Shown here one piece after another: positions 22,278 to 34,176 of a stretch of DNA of 64,000 nucleotides. Numbering within the stretch: the stretch's first letter is position 1; each line of letters begins with the position of its first letter. The DNA lies in NCBI GenBank assembly GCA_958510825.1, contig OY294046.1, positions 2,914,001 to 2,978,000 of the forward strand, given 5' to 3'. Position numbers and translations under genes: made by a program. Origin of the DNA: Brachypterus glaber. Taxonomy: Eukaryota; Arthropoda; Insecta; Coleoptera; Kateretidae. The notes beneath the pieces were generated by a model that was given only the letters and a program-made list of their open reading frames with translations, did no database searches and was not told where the DNA came from.

Positions 22278-22292
22278 AAAAATATTTTACGA

Positions 22293-22460
22293 ATGGTAGC
22301 GCCGGTCATCATGGAATGGCTGTATAGCGGGATGAAGAGCTGTCTCCAGAGCTGTCTCAAGAACTTCGGAACCTCAGTCCGCCCCTATTTTTTCCCAACC
22401 AAAAGGAAACAACGAACACAATCATTCTTGGCGTCGTCGTGGGTCGATGACATTTACTGT
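22293..22460 (+). pseudogene. Possible Penelope-like reverse-transcriptase fragment
   Basis: A patch of balanced composition encodes, in one frame, VAPVIMEWLYSGM, then LKNFGTSVRPYF and SSWVDDIYCAHI. The PVI-x-E spacing to a +VDDI block resembles RT motifs around the catalytic VDD of Penelope-like or related retroelements, although the order and spacing are compressed. No domain is complete. It could also be an unrelated exon fragment. Confidence 0.3.
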
Positions 22461-22845
22461 GCACACATTTTATTTTCATTTCCTAAACGTTCCTCCTCGT
22501 TCATTGTTACACTCTCCATGGCTCTCTAGTTAGAAGAGTATTTATAAATACTGCTGCCAACAAAATAATATTTTTCCCTCTAGGCACAGGTTCATTAAAA
22601 CCAAAACAAACAAAAATTTAAAAAAATGTTAATTTTTTTTAATTTCAAAAAGAAATGATCTTTTTTTAATCGAAAAAAAAAATGAAAGAATTTTTTTTTG
22701 TGAAAAAAATAGTTTTTATCCCTTTAAGGGGTAATACCCCACCCCGATTTTTACCAAAAATATGTATAGTTCTTGACATTTTGATCAAATTCATAAGGGC
22801 ATAACAAAATCATTCGTTTAGTTGCTAGAGCACTTTTTACCGTCA

Positions 22846-23047
22846 AGTGGGGTGACTTCGGACGGTGTGGCTGACTTCGGACACTTTTTCGCAAAGCCCT
22901 CCTAACCAAAGAACGTGTACACAAGTTGTGGAGTTCAATTCCACAACTTGTGTACACAAATCCACAACTTGTCCACACGTGCTTTGGTTCAGAGGGCTTT
23001 GAGAAAAAGTGTCCGAAGCCACCCACAACGTCCGAAGTCACCCCACT
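22846..23047. mobile_element. Palindromic MITE with AGTGGGGTGACTTCGGAC ends
   Basis: 202 bp. The left end AGTGGGGTGACTTCGGAC and the right end GTCCGAAGTCACCCCACT are inverted, and a second inverted pair GACACTTTTTC / GAAAAAGTGTC lies inside. The centre folds as CACAAGTTGTGGA / TCCACAACTTGTG, with an extra direct copy of that word. Non-coding. Confidence 0.8.
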
Positions 23048-23342
23048 CTCAGTTTATGTGCTAGAGAACTTTGAAGATCTTAAGCTAACTCGTCCAGTAT
23101 TCTACTTTCAGTTTTTTAACACGTTCGCTACCAAGCGGCTCATATATGAGCCACGACAATTTTTCAAATAGACCGATGTCTCATATATGTGCCGACGATC
23201 TTTCTGTATTAAATAGCCACTTAAAAAACACGATCTAGGATGGCGGGTTTAACATACTATGTAGGAAGGTGCGGCTCATATAAGGGACGCGTGGTCATTT
23301 CATGGCTGATACCGTTAGCTAGCTAGCAAATACGTGCCTTAC
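23048..23342. repeat. Small palindromic words, no gene
   Basis: GCGGCTCATATATGAGCC (near 23134) and the related CTCATATATGTGCCG (near 23180) and GCGGCTCATATAAG (near 23272) recur here. They may be parts of a decayed MITE. A TTAA precedes the first (TTAACACGTTCGC), but no matching right end was found. Confidence 0.35.
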
Positions 23343-23417
23343 ATGTTTGTTTAACCTCGTACTAATCGACTTAAGCCTCCACTAAGTCCAGGACTTATGT
23401 GGGCTAGTACTAGTAGT
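23343..23417 (-). mobile_element. tRNA-derived SINE, copy 2, 3' end only
   Basis: Contains, on the minus strand, CTAGCCCACATAAGTCCTGG ... AGTACGAGGTTAAACAAAC, the 3' tail shared by the copies at 10874, 27720 and 51021. The tRNA-like head is absent. Confidence 0.75.
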
Positions 23418-23835
23418 TGTGTCTCGTTTGTACTTATTCTTGGTCTGGGGGGTCGAAACACAAATATACCCCCGGTAGCGTTAAACAAGTTATGGGGTCG
23501 GCGATCTTTTCCACTGTCAAATTCGTTTTCAGCACACAAAAATACCTAAGAAAAATATGGTCTGGTTTGAAAAAGTCACATTAAGACTTTCTAGATAAAG
23601 CTTAGGTCATCCGTGAACATTGTATTATAGAATTCGAAGCAATACATATTTTCGCGGCTAGTTTTTATATGAATTCATCGACTGTCAGTGACTTCAGATG
23701 GATTATGTAATTTAATGCCAATCTTATTATACACCAGATATTTATTCAAACTAGAAGTGGCTTTTAATTTAATATAATAATTCATTCGCGGTGACCTAAA
23801 ATGAATAGGGCAGTAAACGCCTCACGGAAACAATT

Positions 23836-24123
23836 ACATCGGCACTTAGTGCTACTAAGAGTGCCGATGTATTGAAATCTTCGCCGAAAAGTCAAAATCT
23901 TTGACTACGTTTTTTTCACATTTCTCGACGTTTTAGACCATTCTGAGTCGAAATCAGTAAAAAAAATTTTTGCGTCCGTCCGTCTGTCTGTCTGGGTGTA
24001 AACTCTAACTCCATTTCTACATGAGATATCGACTTGAGGTTTTTTGCATATTGTTTCTTATCGTATTCCGAAGAGCTGATTAGATTTTGGGGGTAAACGA
24101 TTGGGGGTAAGGGGGTAAAAATA
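23836..24123 (+). mobile_element. Helentron-like element (HEL), copy 3, truncated
   Basis: Has the hairpin end, the TTCGCCGAAAAGTC block, a short (GTCT)n and GGGGGTAAACGATTGGGGG. It breaks off where the TAB MITE begins and does not resume after it, so the second half was lost. Confidence 0.8.
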
Positions 24124-24555
24124 ATGTGACATTTTTTGTCTATGACAATGAAAGTTACATAAAAAAATGGTTGTATTGAAAAAGGTACTTTATTGGTTTA
24201 TTCTTCATACATTCACACTAAATTAGCATATTCTACATATTGTACAAACGTAAATTATATTGAACACAAGGAAAACGTCAAATTTTTAGGTTACAATTAC
24301 AACTTAAGGCCTTTCCAGAGACTCGCATAACAACCATTACAAGATACATGACGACACATCAAGCCAATCCTGGCATCGCATTCTTATGTACTATGCTTGT
24401 TATGCGAGTCTTTGAAAAGGCCCTTTCCAGGAAAACAGTACCGACAACTGTTAAATTTTTGATACACTACGATTTATGCATAATTATGTTATTTATGCGC
24501 TCTGTGGTGTAAAATGGGCCGCGTCCCTTACTATCTTGCATAACTGGACGGAGTA
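24124..24555 (-). mobile_element. TA-flanked MITE (family TAB), copy 3
   Basis: Minus-orientation copy ending TTGCATAACTGGACGGAGTA with TA following. The other end is truncated at GTGACATTTTTTGTCTATGAC, directly against the HEL remnant. Confidence 0.8.
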
Positions 24556-24737
24556 TAAGTAAATGCAAATTACAAAATTTAACAACATCCTCGTATATTT
24601 AATAATAGACGCTTTATTTGCAGTAAAAATATAAAAAAAAACACAAGGCTAACACATTGCCATCTATATTTAGAAATGACACACTCGCGGAATTAAAAGC
24701 CACCGCGATCAACCCTTGCTAAATATGTATATGAATT

Positions 24738-25592
24738 ACACAGGTTTACAACAAAAAAAAAAGTCAGGACTATTTGACCGGACTATGGTATTCCTAGGTA
24801 TTTTGGCGCCCTGAATCAGATCCCGGGGTCAGTTTTGCCCCATCACGTCAGGAAAACGAGATTTCAAGGTCATTTGAGGTCAAAATGGTGATTTTTTGGA
24901 AGCGGCCCCGCGACAATATCTCAAGCGACCTGTTAACTTCACGGGTAACTGTGCACGGAAAAAAAAAATTATAGCTAGGAGCGCTATAACACACATACCA
25001 AGCAAATTATAATCGCTTATTATATAAATACAAGGCTTTCTCTTACAATTATGGCAGTCAGTGTAAAAATTTATATGAAATACTTTAATTGTTTAGTGAA
25101 TAATAAAATATAACAAATAGTATGGCATTTATAGCTTAAATAGATTTAATTATTGTCCGTGCTAATAATTTTTATAATATAATAAAATTTCTGTAAATTT
25201 ATAATAGTGCCTGTAATAAATATAATCGTGTCTGTAATATATATAATCGTTTCCAATTTATTTTTAACATTATTAGTCATTGTGCCCCTTATAATCTATA
25301 GCTTAAATCACTATAATTTGCCACTGTTACCAAATATCTTATAATGTATAGCGCAGAGCCCACTAATTTCTTTCCGTGTGTAGGTCTTGAATACTTTCTG
25401 AACGTTGAGATGTTGTCCCGGGGCCGCTCCCAAAAAATCACCATTTCGACCTCCAAATGACCTTGAAATCTCGTTTTCCTGACGTGATGGGGCAAAACTG
25501 ACCCCGGGATCTGATTCAGGGCGCCAAAATACCTAGGAATACCATGGTCCGGTCAAATAGTCTTGACTACTTTTTTTTTTTTAAACCTGTGT
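24738..25592. mobile_element. Fold-back element hosting a family-D MITE
   Basis: Ends ACACAGGTTT / AAACCTGTGT. Arms of ~200 bp are inverted: GTCAGGACTATTTGACCGGA, GGTATTCCTAGGTATTTTGG, GATCCCGGGGTCAG, GAAAACGAGATTTCAAGGTC on the left, with their reverse complements on the right. The G+C-rich arms resemble in style the element at 20111. The loop is occupied by the inserted D element (24953-25380). Confidence 0.8.
24953..25380 (+). mobile_element. MITE with CACACGGAAAG ends (family D), copy 2
   Basis: 428 bp, nearly identical to 7791-8218 and of the same length. It sits in the loop of a larger fold-back element and is younger than that host. Confidence 0.85.
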
Positions 25593-26598
25593 TATTGAAA
25601 TATCACGCCCCAGAATTTGCCTTTAAGGCTGTCATACTGGTGGTATCTCTTTTCTTTTACAAGGTAAAGGTGTACAGGAAATCATGTTAATGATTTTTCC
25701 CAATTTTTTCTGGAAATTTCTCACTTTTCCATTAAATTTTATAAATATTATCAGGGGTAATATCATAAGTGATACTAGGTTAGGTATCGGTGGTTTTTTA
25801 CATAAATTTTACGAATATTAATCCCAATGACGAAAATGCAACGACTGCTTTAGCAGGAGTTGCATTTTCCAAAAATTGGGATTAATATGAGTAAAATTTG
25901 AAAAAAAAAAGCACCTGTACCTAACCTAGTATCACGAATTGATATTTAGGGAGAGAATATAATTTATATTTAATACACATACCTCTTAATTATAACGTAT
26001 TAATCCACAAATAAATTATATTTTATAAATTAAAAAGCAAACAATAAGCACGATTTTAGATTAGAGAAAAGAGGGGTAAAAAAACCATCGTAGGGGTAAG
26101 GTATTTTCACTTATCAGTACAGCATACTACATATATATAAATTGTATTCTCAGGGATTGTCTAGAAGGTTCATGTATTAAACATAAGGGGCCATACATAA
26201 CGCAAATTTTTGCAATATTTTACCCCCTCCCACTTGCAATGCTTCGTGCAATGCTAAGATATCGCTCCCCCTAAGAAAAAATTAGGTGAAAAATACTTTT
26301 TTTAGTCCCCCCTCCTCCCTCGCAACGCTAAAAAATAAAATTTATTAATACAAACGTTCTTGATTGTTGTTTTTATTATATATGCAAACATAATTTTTTT
26401 TATTAGTACTACTTCCGTCTAATACTCGACGACTTGGCGTAAGTCAAACATGTTTTTTCTTAGCAATTAACTAGATATCTTCGAAAATACTGATTTCACC
26501 CCATTTAATGCAAAAATAGTTGTTCTCTATAGCTTAACAAATTGTAAAAATCTGTATGACTTTAAAACATGTTTTATTTTTTTTATATTTTGGGATTT
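25593..26598. other. Intergenic with one palindromic MITE and a MITE fragment
   Basis: Apart from the palindrome at 25769-25935, a region at ~26185-26325 (GGGGCCATACATAACGCAAA, then CCCCTCC... and CTCGCAACGCT) resembles the broad GGGG-CATA-ACGC MITE group. No gene was seen. Confidence 0.4.
25769..25935. mobile_element. Palindromic MITE, GTGATACTAGGTTAGG ends
   Basis: GTGATACTAGGTTAGGTA and TACCTAACCTAGTATCAC bound 167 bp. An inner inverted pair is TATTAATCCCAAT / ATTGGGATTAATA, with a centre TGCAACGACTGCTTTAGCAG. Confidence 0.75.
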
Positions 26599-27282
26599 TA
26601 CATCGGCACTTAGTGCTACTAAGAGTGCCGATGTATTGAAATCTTCGCCGAAAAGTCAAAATCTTTGACCACGTTTTTTTCACATTTCTCGACGTATTGG
26701 ACCATTCTGAGTTGAAATTAGTAAAAAAAAAAAATTTGCGTCCGTCTGTCTGTGTGTAAACTCTAACTCCATTTCTACATGAGATATCGACTTGCATATT
26801 GTTTCTTATCGTATTCCGAAGAGCTGATTAAATTTTGGGGGTAAACGATTGGGGGTAAGGGGGTAAAAATAGGGTAAAACTCCTATTTTTAGCGTTTTTT
26901 GTTTATAATTAAGGAAATTATTATTGTATTTGGTTAATTTAGCACTTATATAAAAGATAATTTTAAATTGGTCAAAAAATGTTATAAACAACGTTTTCCT
27001 AAAACGCACTGTTTTCGAGATATTGGCGTTTAAAGCAGTAAAAGGTTTTTTAGCATATCTCACATATTTATAACCCGATTTCAAAAAAATATATTTTAAA
27101 TAAAAGCTCTTTTTAAGCCCTATAAAAAATGTTATATACAGTTTTTTGCTAGAATATAATGTTTTAAAGATACAGAATTTAAAATCAAACAAAACACCTA
27201 GTTTGAAATTTGCAAACTAGATGGCTCTAGTGTACACTAGTGCCGATGTTTTGACAGGGTGCTTGCAACGTTTCATCTAGTT
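26599..27282 (+). mobile_element. Helentron-like element (HEL), copy 4
   Basis: Full-length, ~684 bp, from the TACATCGGCACT hairpin to CATCTAGTT. The GTCT tract is very short (two to three units). It is otherwise highly similar to copies 2 and 7. Confidence 0.85.
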
Positions 27283-27520
27283 ATTCATTGCATGCATATA
27301 ATAATTGGTTGCTTGTCAACGTGCTCAATAAATTTTCCCAAAATTTCGTACAATACCGTTATGAAGACTTAAATCACCTATTGTCACGGAAGATCATTAT
27401 CTACTGTTGGTGGGTTTGTATTAAAAGACTACTGTCAACAAAATAATACTATACTTAAAAAAAAAAAACGAAAGAGATGGACCAAACCGTTTTTTAAGGA
27501 ATTGTACTAGGAGTGCTACA

Positions 27521-28030
27521 TAAGGGGTCGTCCATAAAATACGTCACGCAAATTGACCAAAATTCATACACTTTATACCCCGTTTCTCGGTATTTAGCCT
27601 ACCCCTCCTAAAACCCGCCCTTTAATAACGCGAGAAACTGGGTATGAAGTGTATGAATTTTGATCAATTTGCGTATTACGTAAGCAAATTTTGAGAAAAA
27701 TTCATACACTTTACATTTACATTTTTGTTTAACCTCGTACTATGCTACTTAATTAAGCATCCCCTAAGTCCAGGACTTGTGTGGGCTAGTAGTTGAGGGA
27801 ACCACCGGCTTTAATTGACTTTCGAATCAATTTATAGGAAGTGTCCGCTTCACTTACGCCTTCGCCAAGTTTCAATTATTAATTAACTAAAAAAGGCAAA
27901 TCGGCGCCGGTGAGAATCGAACTCACGCTATTTGGGTAGTAATCTCGTCAAGTACGACGCGGTAGTCCACTACACCAATCCTCCCACCCCGTTTCTCGCG
28001 TTATTAAAGCCTGTAAAGATTTCATATTTT
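27521..28030. mobile_element. AAGGGGTCGTCCATAAAATACG element split by a SINE
   Basis: The left part (GGGGTCGTCCATAAAATACG, TCACGCAAATTGACC, CATACACTTTA) and the right part (CCCCGTTTCTCGCGTTATTAAAG, TTCATATTTTGGCTGCC) are contiguous in the relative at 33697-33905. Here a SINE of ~267 bp lies between them. An inverted partial repeat of the left part lies within 27600-27710. Confidence 0.6.
27720..27986 (-). mobile_element. tRNA-derived SINE, copy 3
   Basis: On the minus strand the head resembles a tRNA: a GGGAGG start, an A-box-like TGGTGTAGTGG, a B box GAGTTCGATTCTC and the acceptor-like CACCGGCGCC. It is followed by GATTTGCC, a non-tRNA body (TGGCGAAGGCGTAAGTG, AAGCCGGTGGTTCCCTC), the conserved 3' block CTAGCCCACACAAGTCCTGG and an A/T-rich tail. 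No mature CCA-ready acceptor pairing and no canonical anticodon arm are evident. It is a retroposon and not a functional tRNA gene. Confidence 0.8.
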
Positions 28031-28601
28031 GGCTGCCCTCTCTAATAGGGGGGTTGTTTTACTTTCGGTACATGCGCATGAAATGATTTTTTTTAATGCC
28101 GATGGCCTTCTTAAAATAACTTAAATATCTATTTTTGCTAATCTGGTTACCAATGTTTGGTACAACAAACATCGTTTTAAATAAAATAATCTTTCATCGT
28201 CTTTCATTTATGTTATCAAAACCAAAACTTGGTTAACCGCAGAATTATTGCACTCCCTTATCAGTATATTATTTTGTTTATAAATAGTATCAATTTTATT
28301 TTTGCTTATTTGTACATAACATTAACACTAGTCCAAACAAAATTAAATTTTCCCCCTTATTGGAATTTCTATCTTAAAACAACTAAATTAACTAAATAAC
28401 GACGAAAATTTTCTGCCAGGGGTAAAACTTTTTTTCAGAGGCGAGGACCTTTTGGAAAAATGGGGGGGGGGGGGCAGGAATTAAGTTTCCCCGAGGCCCG
28501 GGAGGCTGGCTTTGTCCGGCCCCCAAACAATATTGTTGGTATTTCCAACTTGGAAATTCTAGCTTAGACTTCCAAAGCTGGTAATCTAATGGAACATGTA
28601 G
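28031..28601. other. Intergenic, nothing recognised
   Basis: Contains a G-run at ~28463-28474 and GAGGACCTTTT words like those at 54470 and 58100. No gene was seen. Confidence 0.35.
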
Positions 28602-28832
28602 AAACTCTTCTCTCTAGAATACGCATACCGTTAATATAAAGTATCGCCAACATCTCGGTTTGTTTGTAAACAAATAGTAGGTATATTCAGGCCTGAACAA
28701 TAATAATTACAAGTAAATGTTATTGTTGTCTCTGTTAGAACAAAGCTGTGCGAGTAAGACAGACAAATGTATATGTTGGCTACGTTTTTGTCAGTTTTTA
28801 CAAATGAAATGCCTATTCTAGAAAGAAGAGTT
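28602..28832 (+). mobile_element. 231-bp TIR element (family T), copy 1
   Basis: Ends AACTCTTCTCTCTAGAATA / TATTCTAGAAAGAAGAGTT. Inside are CATCTCGGTTTGTTTGTAAA and GTGCGAGTAAGACAGAC. An equal-length copy is at 54075-54305. Confidence 0.8.
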
Positions 28833-28847
28833 ATTAGTAGAATAGAC

Positions 28848-29495
28848 ATTATTCCGCGCGAGAGGAGAGTCCTGCGAGCGCGGAATGACTATTCCATACG
28901 TGTTGTAGACTATACTTTTTCTTCGACTTCGAATATGAAACACTGTATGGCTTTAAACTGCTGAAAAGGTTAAAAACAATGTTTTTTGTGACTCGACATT
29001 GTAAATGCAACAAAACACATATTTTTAAATAAAGCAATTAATGTTATTTAATAATTTTATCAAATCAGTACTTAAAAAAGATTTTTATTTAATTTTAGCA
29101 CATATTTACAAATAATAATGCAAAAATTGAAGGTTATGTCAGATTGTTGTGACAGATATCACGTTTAAATATTTAACAATAGATGGAGTGGTTTTAATTT
29201 TTTGAACTAAATTGATATAAAAATGGTCAAATATTAAGAAAAACTAATAAACTTTATGTAATTTTCACGCAAAACTTTAAATTGCATTAAATTATTCAAT
29301 GTTTCATGGTAAAATATATAATTTTGCTAATTTTGCTACAGTTTTCTTTACTTTTATAAACAAGAGATGGCACTACATGTGCTCATACTAACACTTGATA
29401 CGGAATATTCATACCGTATCTAGAGCTAGAATGGGTTCATTCTGTGTTTAAAAAGCGTGTGTATTTGCTTAAATTCTAAACCAGTCGTAGAAAAA
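28848..29495 (-). repeat. Long repeat (family S), copy 2
   Basis: Inverted copy of 4616-5240. Its end is a hairpin, TTCCGCGC-gagaggagagtcctgcga-GCGCGGAA (28851-28886). The body is A+T-rich and non-coding, with small indels relative to the other copy. Confidence 0.8.
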
Positions 29496-30287
29496 GTTAA
29501 TTACACATGAGTTAATTAGAATTTTTAAAACGCTAGTTGTAAATAGTTTGGAGAAAATTATTAATTAATTAGTAATTAAATAGTAATTAATAATTATGTA
29601 ATTTCAATTTAATTTTTTACGACTTTTTAATTTATTGTATACGATAACATGGGTGAATTAAAAAAAAATAAAATAAAAACTGATCAGCATATCTCGGGGA
29701 TAAGGTAGCCGTTCTTTTGTTCATGAGCGTAGCATAAATTCAGCGCTGATTAGAAGCGACCGCAAGATATCTGTCCCAACTCTACACCAACGCAACGCCA
29801 GTGTATCTATGATAAAAGCTAAAAAAGATGACAAAAGATGACTCATAGCTTCCAACTCCCCGGGCTCTGCTGATCAGATATAATATCTTGAGTGCACAAT
29901 AGTATATTACGCACCGAAGTGCACTAAAACAGGTTTGCGTCTAGGTGCGTACACTATTTTTCCTACGACCTAACACCTAACATCCAAAAAACGCAATTAA
30001 CATATTTTTTAAATGCTTTTTTAGCGTTTCTCACATTTATAGTGGAAATTTATTGTTTTAGGGGCAACTTTGGCGGATTTTCGGCCCCTGATAGAATCTT
30101 TTGATCATTTTAAAATTTGGCACATAATTTTGTAGATAGATAGATAGATAGATAGTTTATTGTTTATAAGAATATTTACAATTCTATAACAATTAAGTTA
30201 TTTAAGATTACATTATTTTTTCTTTACATTTTAAGTAATATTTTAAGATTTTTACTAGAGTTAAATGTTTTTTTTTTTTTTAAGTTG
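29496..30287. other. Unexplained region with a mixed-composition patch
   Basis: A patch at ~29690-29880 has a more balanced composition (ACTGATCAGCATATCTCGGG ... GGGCTCTGCTGATCAG, an inverted pair at its ends). I could not assign it to a gene or repeat family. A (GATA)n microsatellite lies at 30133-30155. Confidence 0.4.
30133..30155 (+). repeat. (GATA)n microsatellite
   Basis: About five to six perfect TAGA/GATA units within A+T-rich sequence. Confidence 0.9.
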
Positions 30288-31194
30288 TAGAGGAAAGTCG
30301 CCTAATTTCGGATACCATTTACAATGTATTCAATATTTAATACTCGGTATTACTTTTTGATATTTTTTTTATATAACCAGATACAACTTATTATAGCGAA
30401 CCATGATTTATTATAAAAGCAATTTTATTACAGTTTATTTTTTCCAAAAAACACGGTTAATAAAAATCAGCGCATTTTTGTGCATTTGAAAAAGGGCTCC
30501 TAATTTCGGACATATCCGAAAAAATTTTTTCAAGAGTAGATCTGGATCCCATTGCTTATGTTTCTTGTTATTCATTCACATTTAAGACGTAATTTAATCA
30601 TTAAGCGATTTTCTACGAAATACTATAGGAACTATAATTTTAGATTCCCAATTTCGAATATCTTAGTATCTTAGGTAATTTTCGTTTTTTCAAAATTGTT
30701 TATCTTAGTTTGTTGTATCATTATAAAAATAATAATTAATGGTTGGTTATCCTGAATAATAATTACCTTGCGGATATCTGAAATTGGGAATCAAATGCAC
30801 AAAAATGGTCTATCCGAAATTAGGAGACTTTCTGCTTTTTAGATTAGAAATTTGTAGAATGTTTACGTTTTCAAATTGCTTAATTATGAATAGTGGATCA
30901 ACTTAACTAACATCATAACTTACCCAAGACAGAATCACGAACTTTTATAACGATTATTTATAAAATAAACAAGCATAATAATGCAACTGAGCACAAAACT
31001 GCCATTTGCATTATAAACGATTTGTGCTGCCATTTATAGGGGAGAAGCTCTACCGTTATCATATTACAGGACGGATTTAGTTTGACTTTTGGCTTCACAT
31101 AAAAGTAGGTTTCTGTTTACCTTTGCAGACAGTATCTTAAATACACTACTATCCGAAATTTGGAAACCATCCGAAATTAGGCGCATTTCCTCTA
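30288..31194 (+). mobile_element. 907-bp TIR element (family M), copy 1
   Basis: Ends TAGAGGAAAGTCGCCTAATT / AATTAGGCGCATTTCCTCTA. The motif CTAATTTCGGATA or its inverse recurs several times internally (near 30500, 30650 and 30815), an unusual subterminal repetition suggestive of transposase-binding sites. A second, oppositely oriented copy is at 49470-50353. No coding frame was seen. Confidence 0.85.
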
Positions 31195-31297
31195 CATTTT
31201 CAACGGGTTTTTACGTTTTTTTTTTGCGCAATTTCACGTTTTTAGTGCTCCCTTAGAGAAGTTTGATCAGCCTAATATTTTCAGGATTTTCTAGTTA

Positions 31298-31445
31298 GGG
31301 AACGTTCAAGTATTACGTAACGCAAATTTTGATCATTTTGGACCCCCCACCTGAACGCTATTTTCCTATACCATTAACATGGGCGTAACACTCCAAAATG
31401 ACCCCCATCCCCCCTAGGAGCGTTACGTAATACTTGAACGTTCCC
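31298..31445. mobile_element. Harbinger-like palindromic MITE, copy 2
   Basis: 148 bp with GGGAACGTTCAAGTATTACG ends and TTA on both sides as target duplication. It matches 10050-10198 closely. Confidence 0.85.
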
Positions 31446-32181
31446 TTACGTCAGAATGAAAATTTTAAAACAATAAACAAATTAATCGGAATAAATTCAG
31501 TTATGACTCATCAACGTTGAAAATAAACACAGAAACATAGGCTTACGGAATAATTTTGCCGAATTATGAGGGAAATTTTTATAAAGGTCACTAAATCGAA
31601 ACATTTGACGACTAATTTGTTACACACAACAATATTGAATATACATATTAACTATAAATATGTAAATATATCGGTGTTTTTCGAAGAAAATAAAAATGTA
31701 AATATTTAAAACCTCGCGTCAACGATAGAATCGACGCGGCGCCTATGCGAGCACTGGAAATTCGCCGATGACTGCTAATGTATTATAAAGACAGGTGGTT
31801 CTTCTCTTATTTCTCACGAACAGAAATGTACCGATTTTATGGAATCAGCCTGAATATATTTTTTTGATAATCACCCGTAACCAACGTATTTAAAAATACG
31901 CCGGTTCATAAACAAAAATCTATTTTTTCCGATGAAAATGCACACTTAACTCTAATCGACAACAAGTTCAACGTCGGGTTATAAAATTGGCATCGGGCCA
32001 CCAGCGTTTCTAGGAGGTCAACATGAATTCAAAATCCAAAATGGGGACGTTGACATCGTTATATTATAGAATTTCCCATAATTTTTGTTTTGAAAAAAAA
32101 AAAAAATGAAAAAAAAAAATTTGTGAAAAATTAAAAATAATATGCTCTTTCTATTCGCAGTAAAAATGTTTGTAATACGAC
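31446..32181. other. Intergenic, nothing recognised
   Basis: A short block at 31730-31785 resembles 550-603. Otherwise no feature. Confidence 0.35.
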
Positions 32182-32723
32182 AACTAGATAAAACGTTGCA
32201 AGCTCCCTGTCAAAATATCGGCACTATTGCACACTAGAGCCATCTAGTTTGCAAATTTCAAACTAGGTGTTTTGTTTGATTTTAAATTCTGTATCTTTAA
32301 AACATTATATTCTAGCAAAAAACTGTATATAACATTTTTTATAGGGCTTAAAAAGAGCTTTTATTTAAAATATAATTTTTTGAAATCGGGTTATAAATAT
32401 GTGAGATATGCTTAAAAAACCTTTTACTGCTTTAAACGCCAATATCTCGAAAAAAATGCGTTTTAGGAAAACGTTGTTATTAACATTTTTTGACCAATTT
32501 AAAATTATCTTTTATATAAGTGCTAAATTAACCAAATACAATAATAATTGCATTAATTATAAACAAAAAACGCTAAAAATAGGAGTTTTACCCTATTCTT
32601 ACCCCCTCACCCCCAATAGTTTACCCCCAAAATCTAATCAGCTCTTCGGAATACGATAAGAAACAATATGCAAAAAACCGCAAGTCGATATCTCATGTAG
32701 AAATGGAGTTAGAGAGTTTACAC

Positions 32724-32797
<74 letters not shown>

Positions 32798-32881
32798 GCC
32801 AATATTTTTTTTAGTGATTTTGACTTTTCGGCGAAAATTTCAATACATCGGTACTCTTAGTAGCACTAAGTGCCGACGTAA
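32182..32881 (-). mobile_element. Helentron-like element (HEL), copy 5
   Basis: Full-length minus-strand copy from AACTAGAT to the TACGTCGGCACT hairpin. It carries a long uninterrupted (CAGA)n tract of ~75 bp at 32723-32797. An open frame over the tract reads TDRQTDRQ and is only the microsatellite. Confidence 0.85.
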
Positions 32882-33140
32882 ATCAGCAGGCTCATTTTCA
32901 AAATGTACCTATGTAGTACCTTTTTTTCCGAAAAGGATTAGTAGAGATTTCATTGATTAAAGATAAAATAGTGTTTTTATGTCCAAAATTCTGACTCATT
33001 GTGACCCGTTACAGTCCAATTAAAGATAAATTATTTCGTCACCAATGACCTTTAACCTCCCAATTATTAAATCAGAGGTGCTGATTAAGAACCGTAACAT
33101 TACTGCATGATGACCCGGCTCTATAAATAGCCTTTTTAAT

Positions 33141-33665
33141 AATAGTATATTATAGTACTAGTTTCATAACATACGTTTTTAGCGCACGAGTACAAGTTCA
33201 GAAAACGAGCCGCTTGCGGTGAGTTTTCTAAAGTACTAGTGCTCTAAAAACGTGTTATGAAACGAGTGCTTTATACAATTTTTCTATTTTGCTCTAATAT
33301 TTAAAAACTTACGTTTTAATTGATGACTGATTTAGGGGTTTTTTGTTTTGGGTTGGCATTACAGTTTACACTATGTTTAAAATTCTAAGAACAAATGATA
33401 TTTTGATATATTTTACAGTTATCTCTTCTTTTTTACTGTATTTAACCAGTCCACAATTTTAACACGGTAAAAAATAAACCAAACACAAAATTTTGTAAAA
33501 AATTAAACTTTAAATCGTCATTGACATTTGCACGCAAAACGTCAAGAGATAGGCTTTTGTATGTTGCCAACCCAACAGAAAAAAAACCAGAGACCTCTTA
33601 TAGGCCTATAAGAACACGCAAAATGCGTGTGATTATGAGCTTGTAAGAGTCGCAAAATAGAAAAA
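33141..33665 (+). mobile_element. Fold-back element FBC, copy 3
   Basis: Full-length copy with the hairpin core GAGCCGCTTGCGGTGAG and the right end GAGTCGCAAAATAGAAAAA. Confidence 0.85.
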
Positions 33666-33696
33666 TTTAATAAAAACTAACCGTGAAAATATGTAA

Positions 33697-33905
33697 GGGG
33701 TCGTCCATAAAATACGTCACGCAAATTGACCAAAATTCATACACTTCATACCCTGTTTTTCGCGTTATTAAAGGCTGTAGAGATTTTATATTCTGGCTAC
33801 CCCCCCCCCCCTTCCTAACACCTCCCTATTACCCCGTTTCTCGCGTTATTAAAGGATGTAGAGATTTCATATTTTGGCTACGCCCCCCAATAGGGGTAGT
33901 GTTAG
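33697..33905 (+). mobile_element. GGGGTCGTCCATAAAATACG repeat
   Basis: Starts AAGGGGTCGTCCATAAAATA, then CACGCAAATTGACC. A ~65-bp internal unit (CGCGTTATTAAAGG-TGTAGAGATTT ... TTTTGGCTACCCCCC) is repeated twice. Related pieces lie at 27521 and 45030. Confidence 0.6.
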
Positions 33906-34176
33906 GGGCCAATATATAAAATTATATTTTTCTTCAAGCGTACTAAAATGTTCATATTTTATAACTGAACACACTAGTTAGAAGTGATCTATTTTTTACA
34001 GTAAAAAAATGAGTTCATTGTTGTACGCCGTAAAAAAAGTTAGTTAGCAAAACCACCACTGGCGGCAGCACTCTTTGACTTTGATGACAGCCATACTTCA
34101 AACTTGTTTGTTTATTATGTAAACAGGTGGTTGACTCGAGATTCTATGCAGAAACCTTGTGTGAAATTGATTAAAA

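Noticed and set aside
27895..27986. A tRNA gene on the minus strand
   Set aside because: A- and B-box-like sequences and an acceptor-like end are present, but anticodon-arm pairing is poor and the head continues into a body and tail shared with three other copies. It is a SINE.
32703..32960. A repeat protein with TDRQ units
   Set aside because: The frame is only the (CAGA)n microsatellite inside a Helentron-like element.
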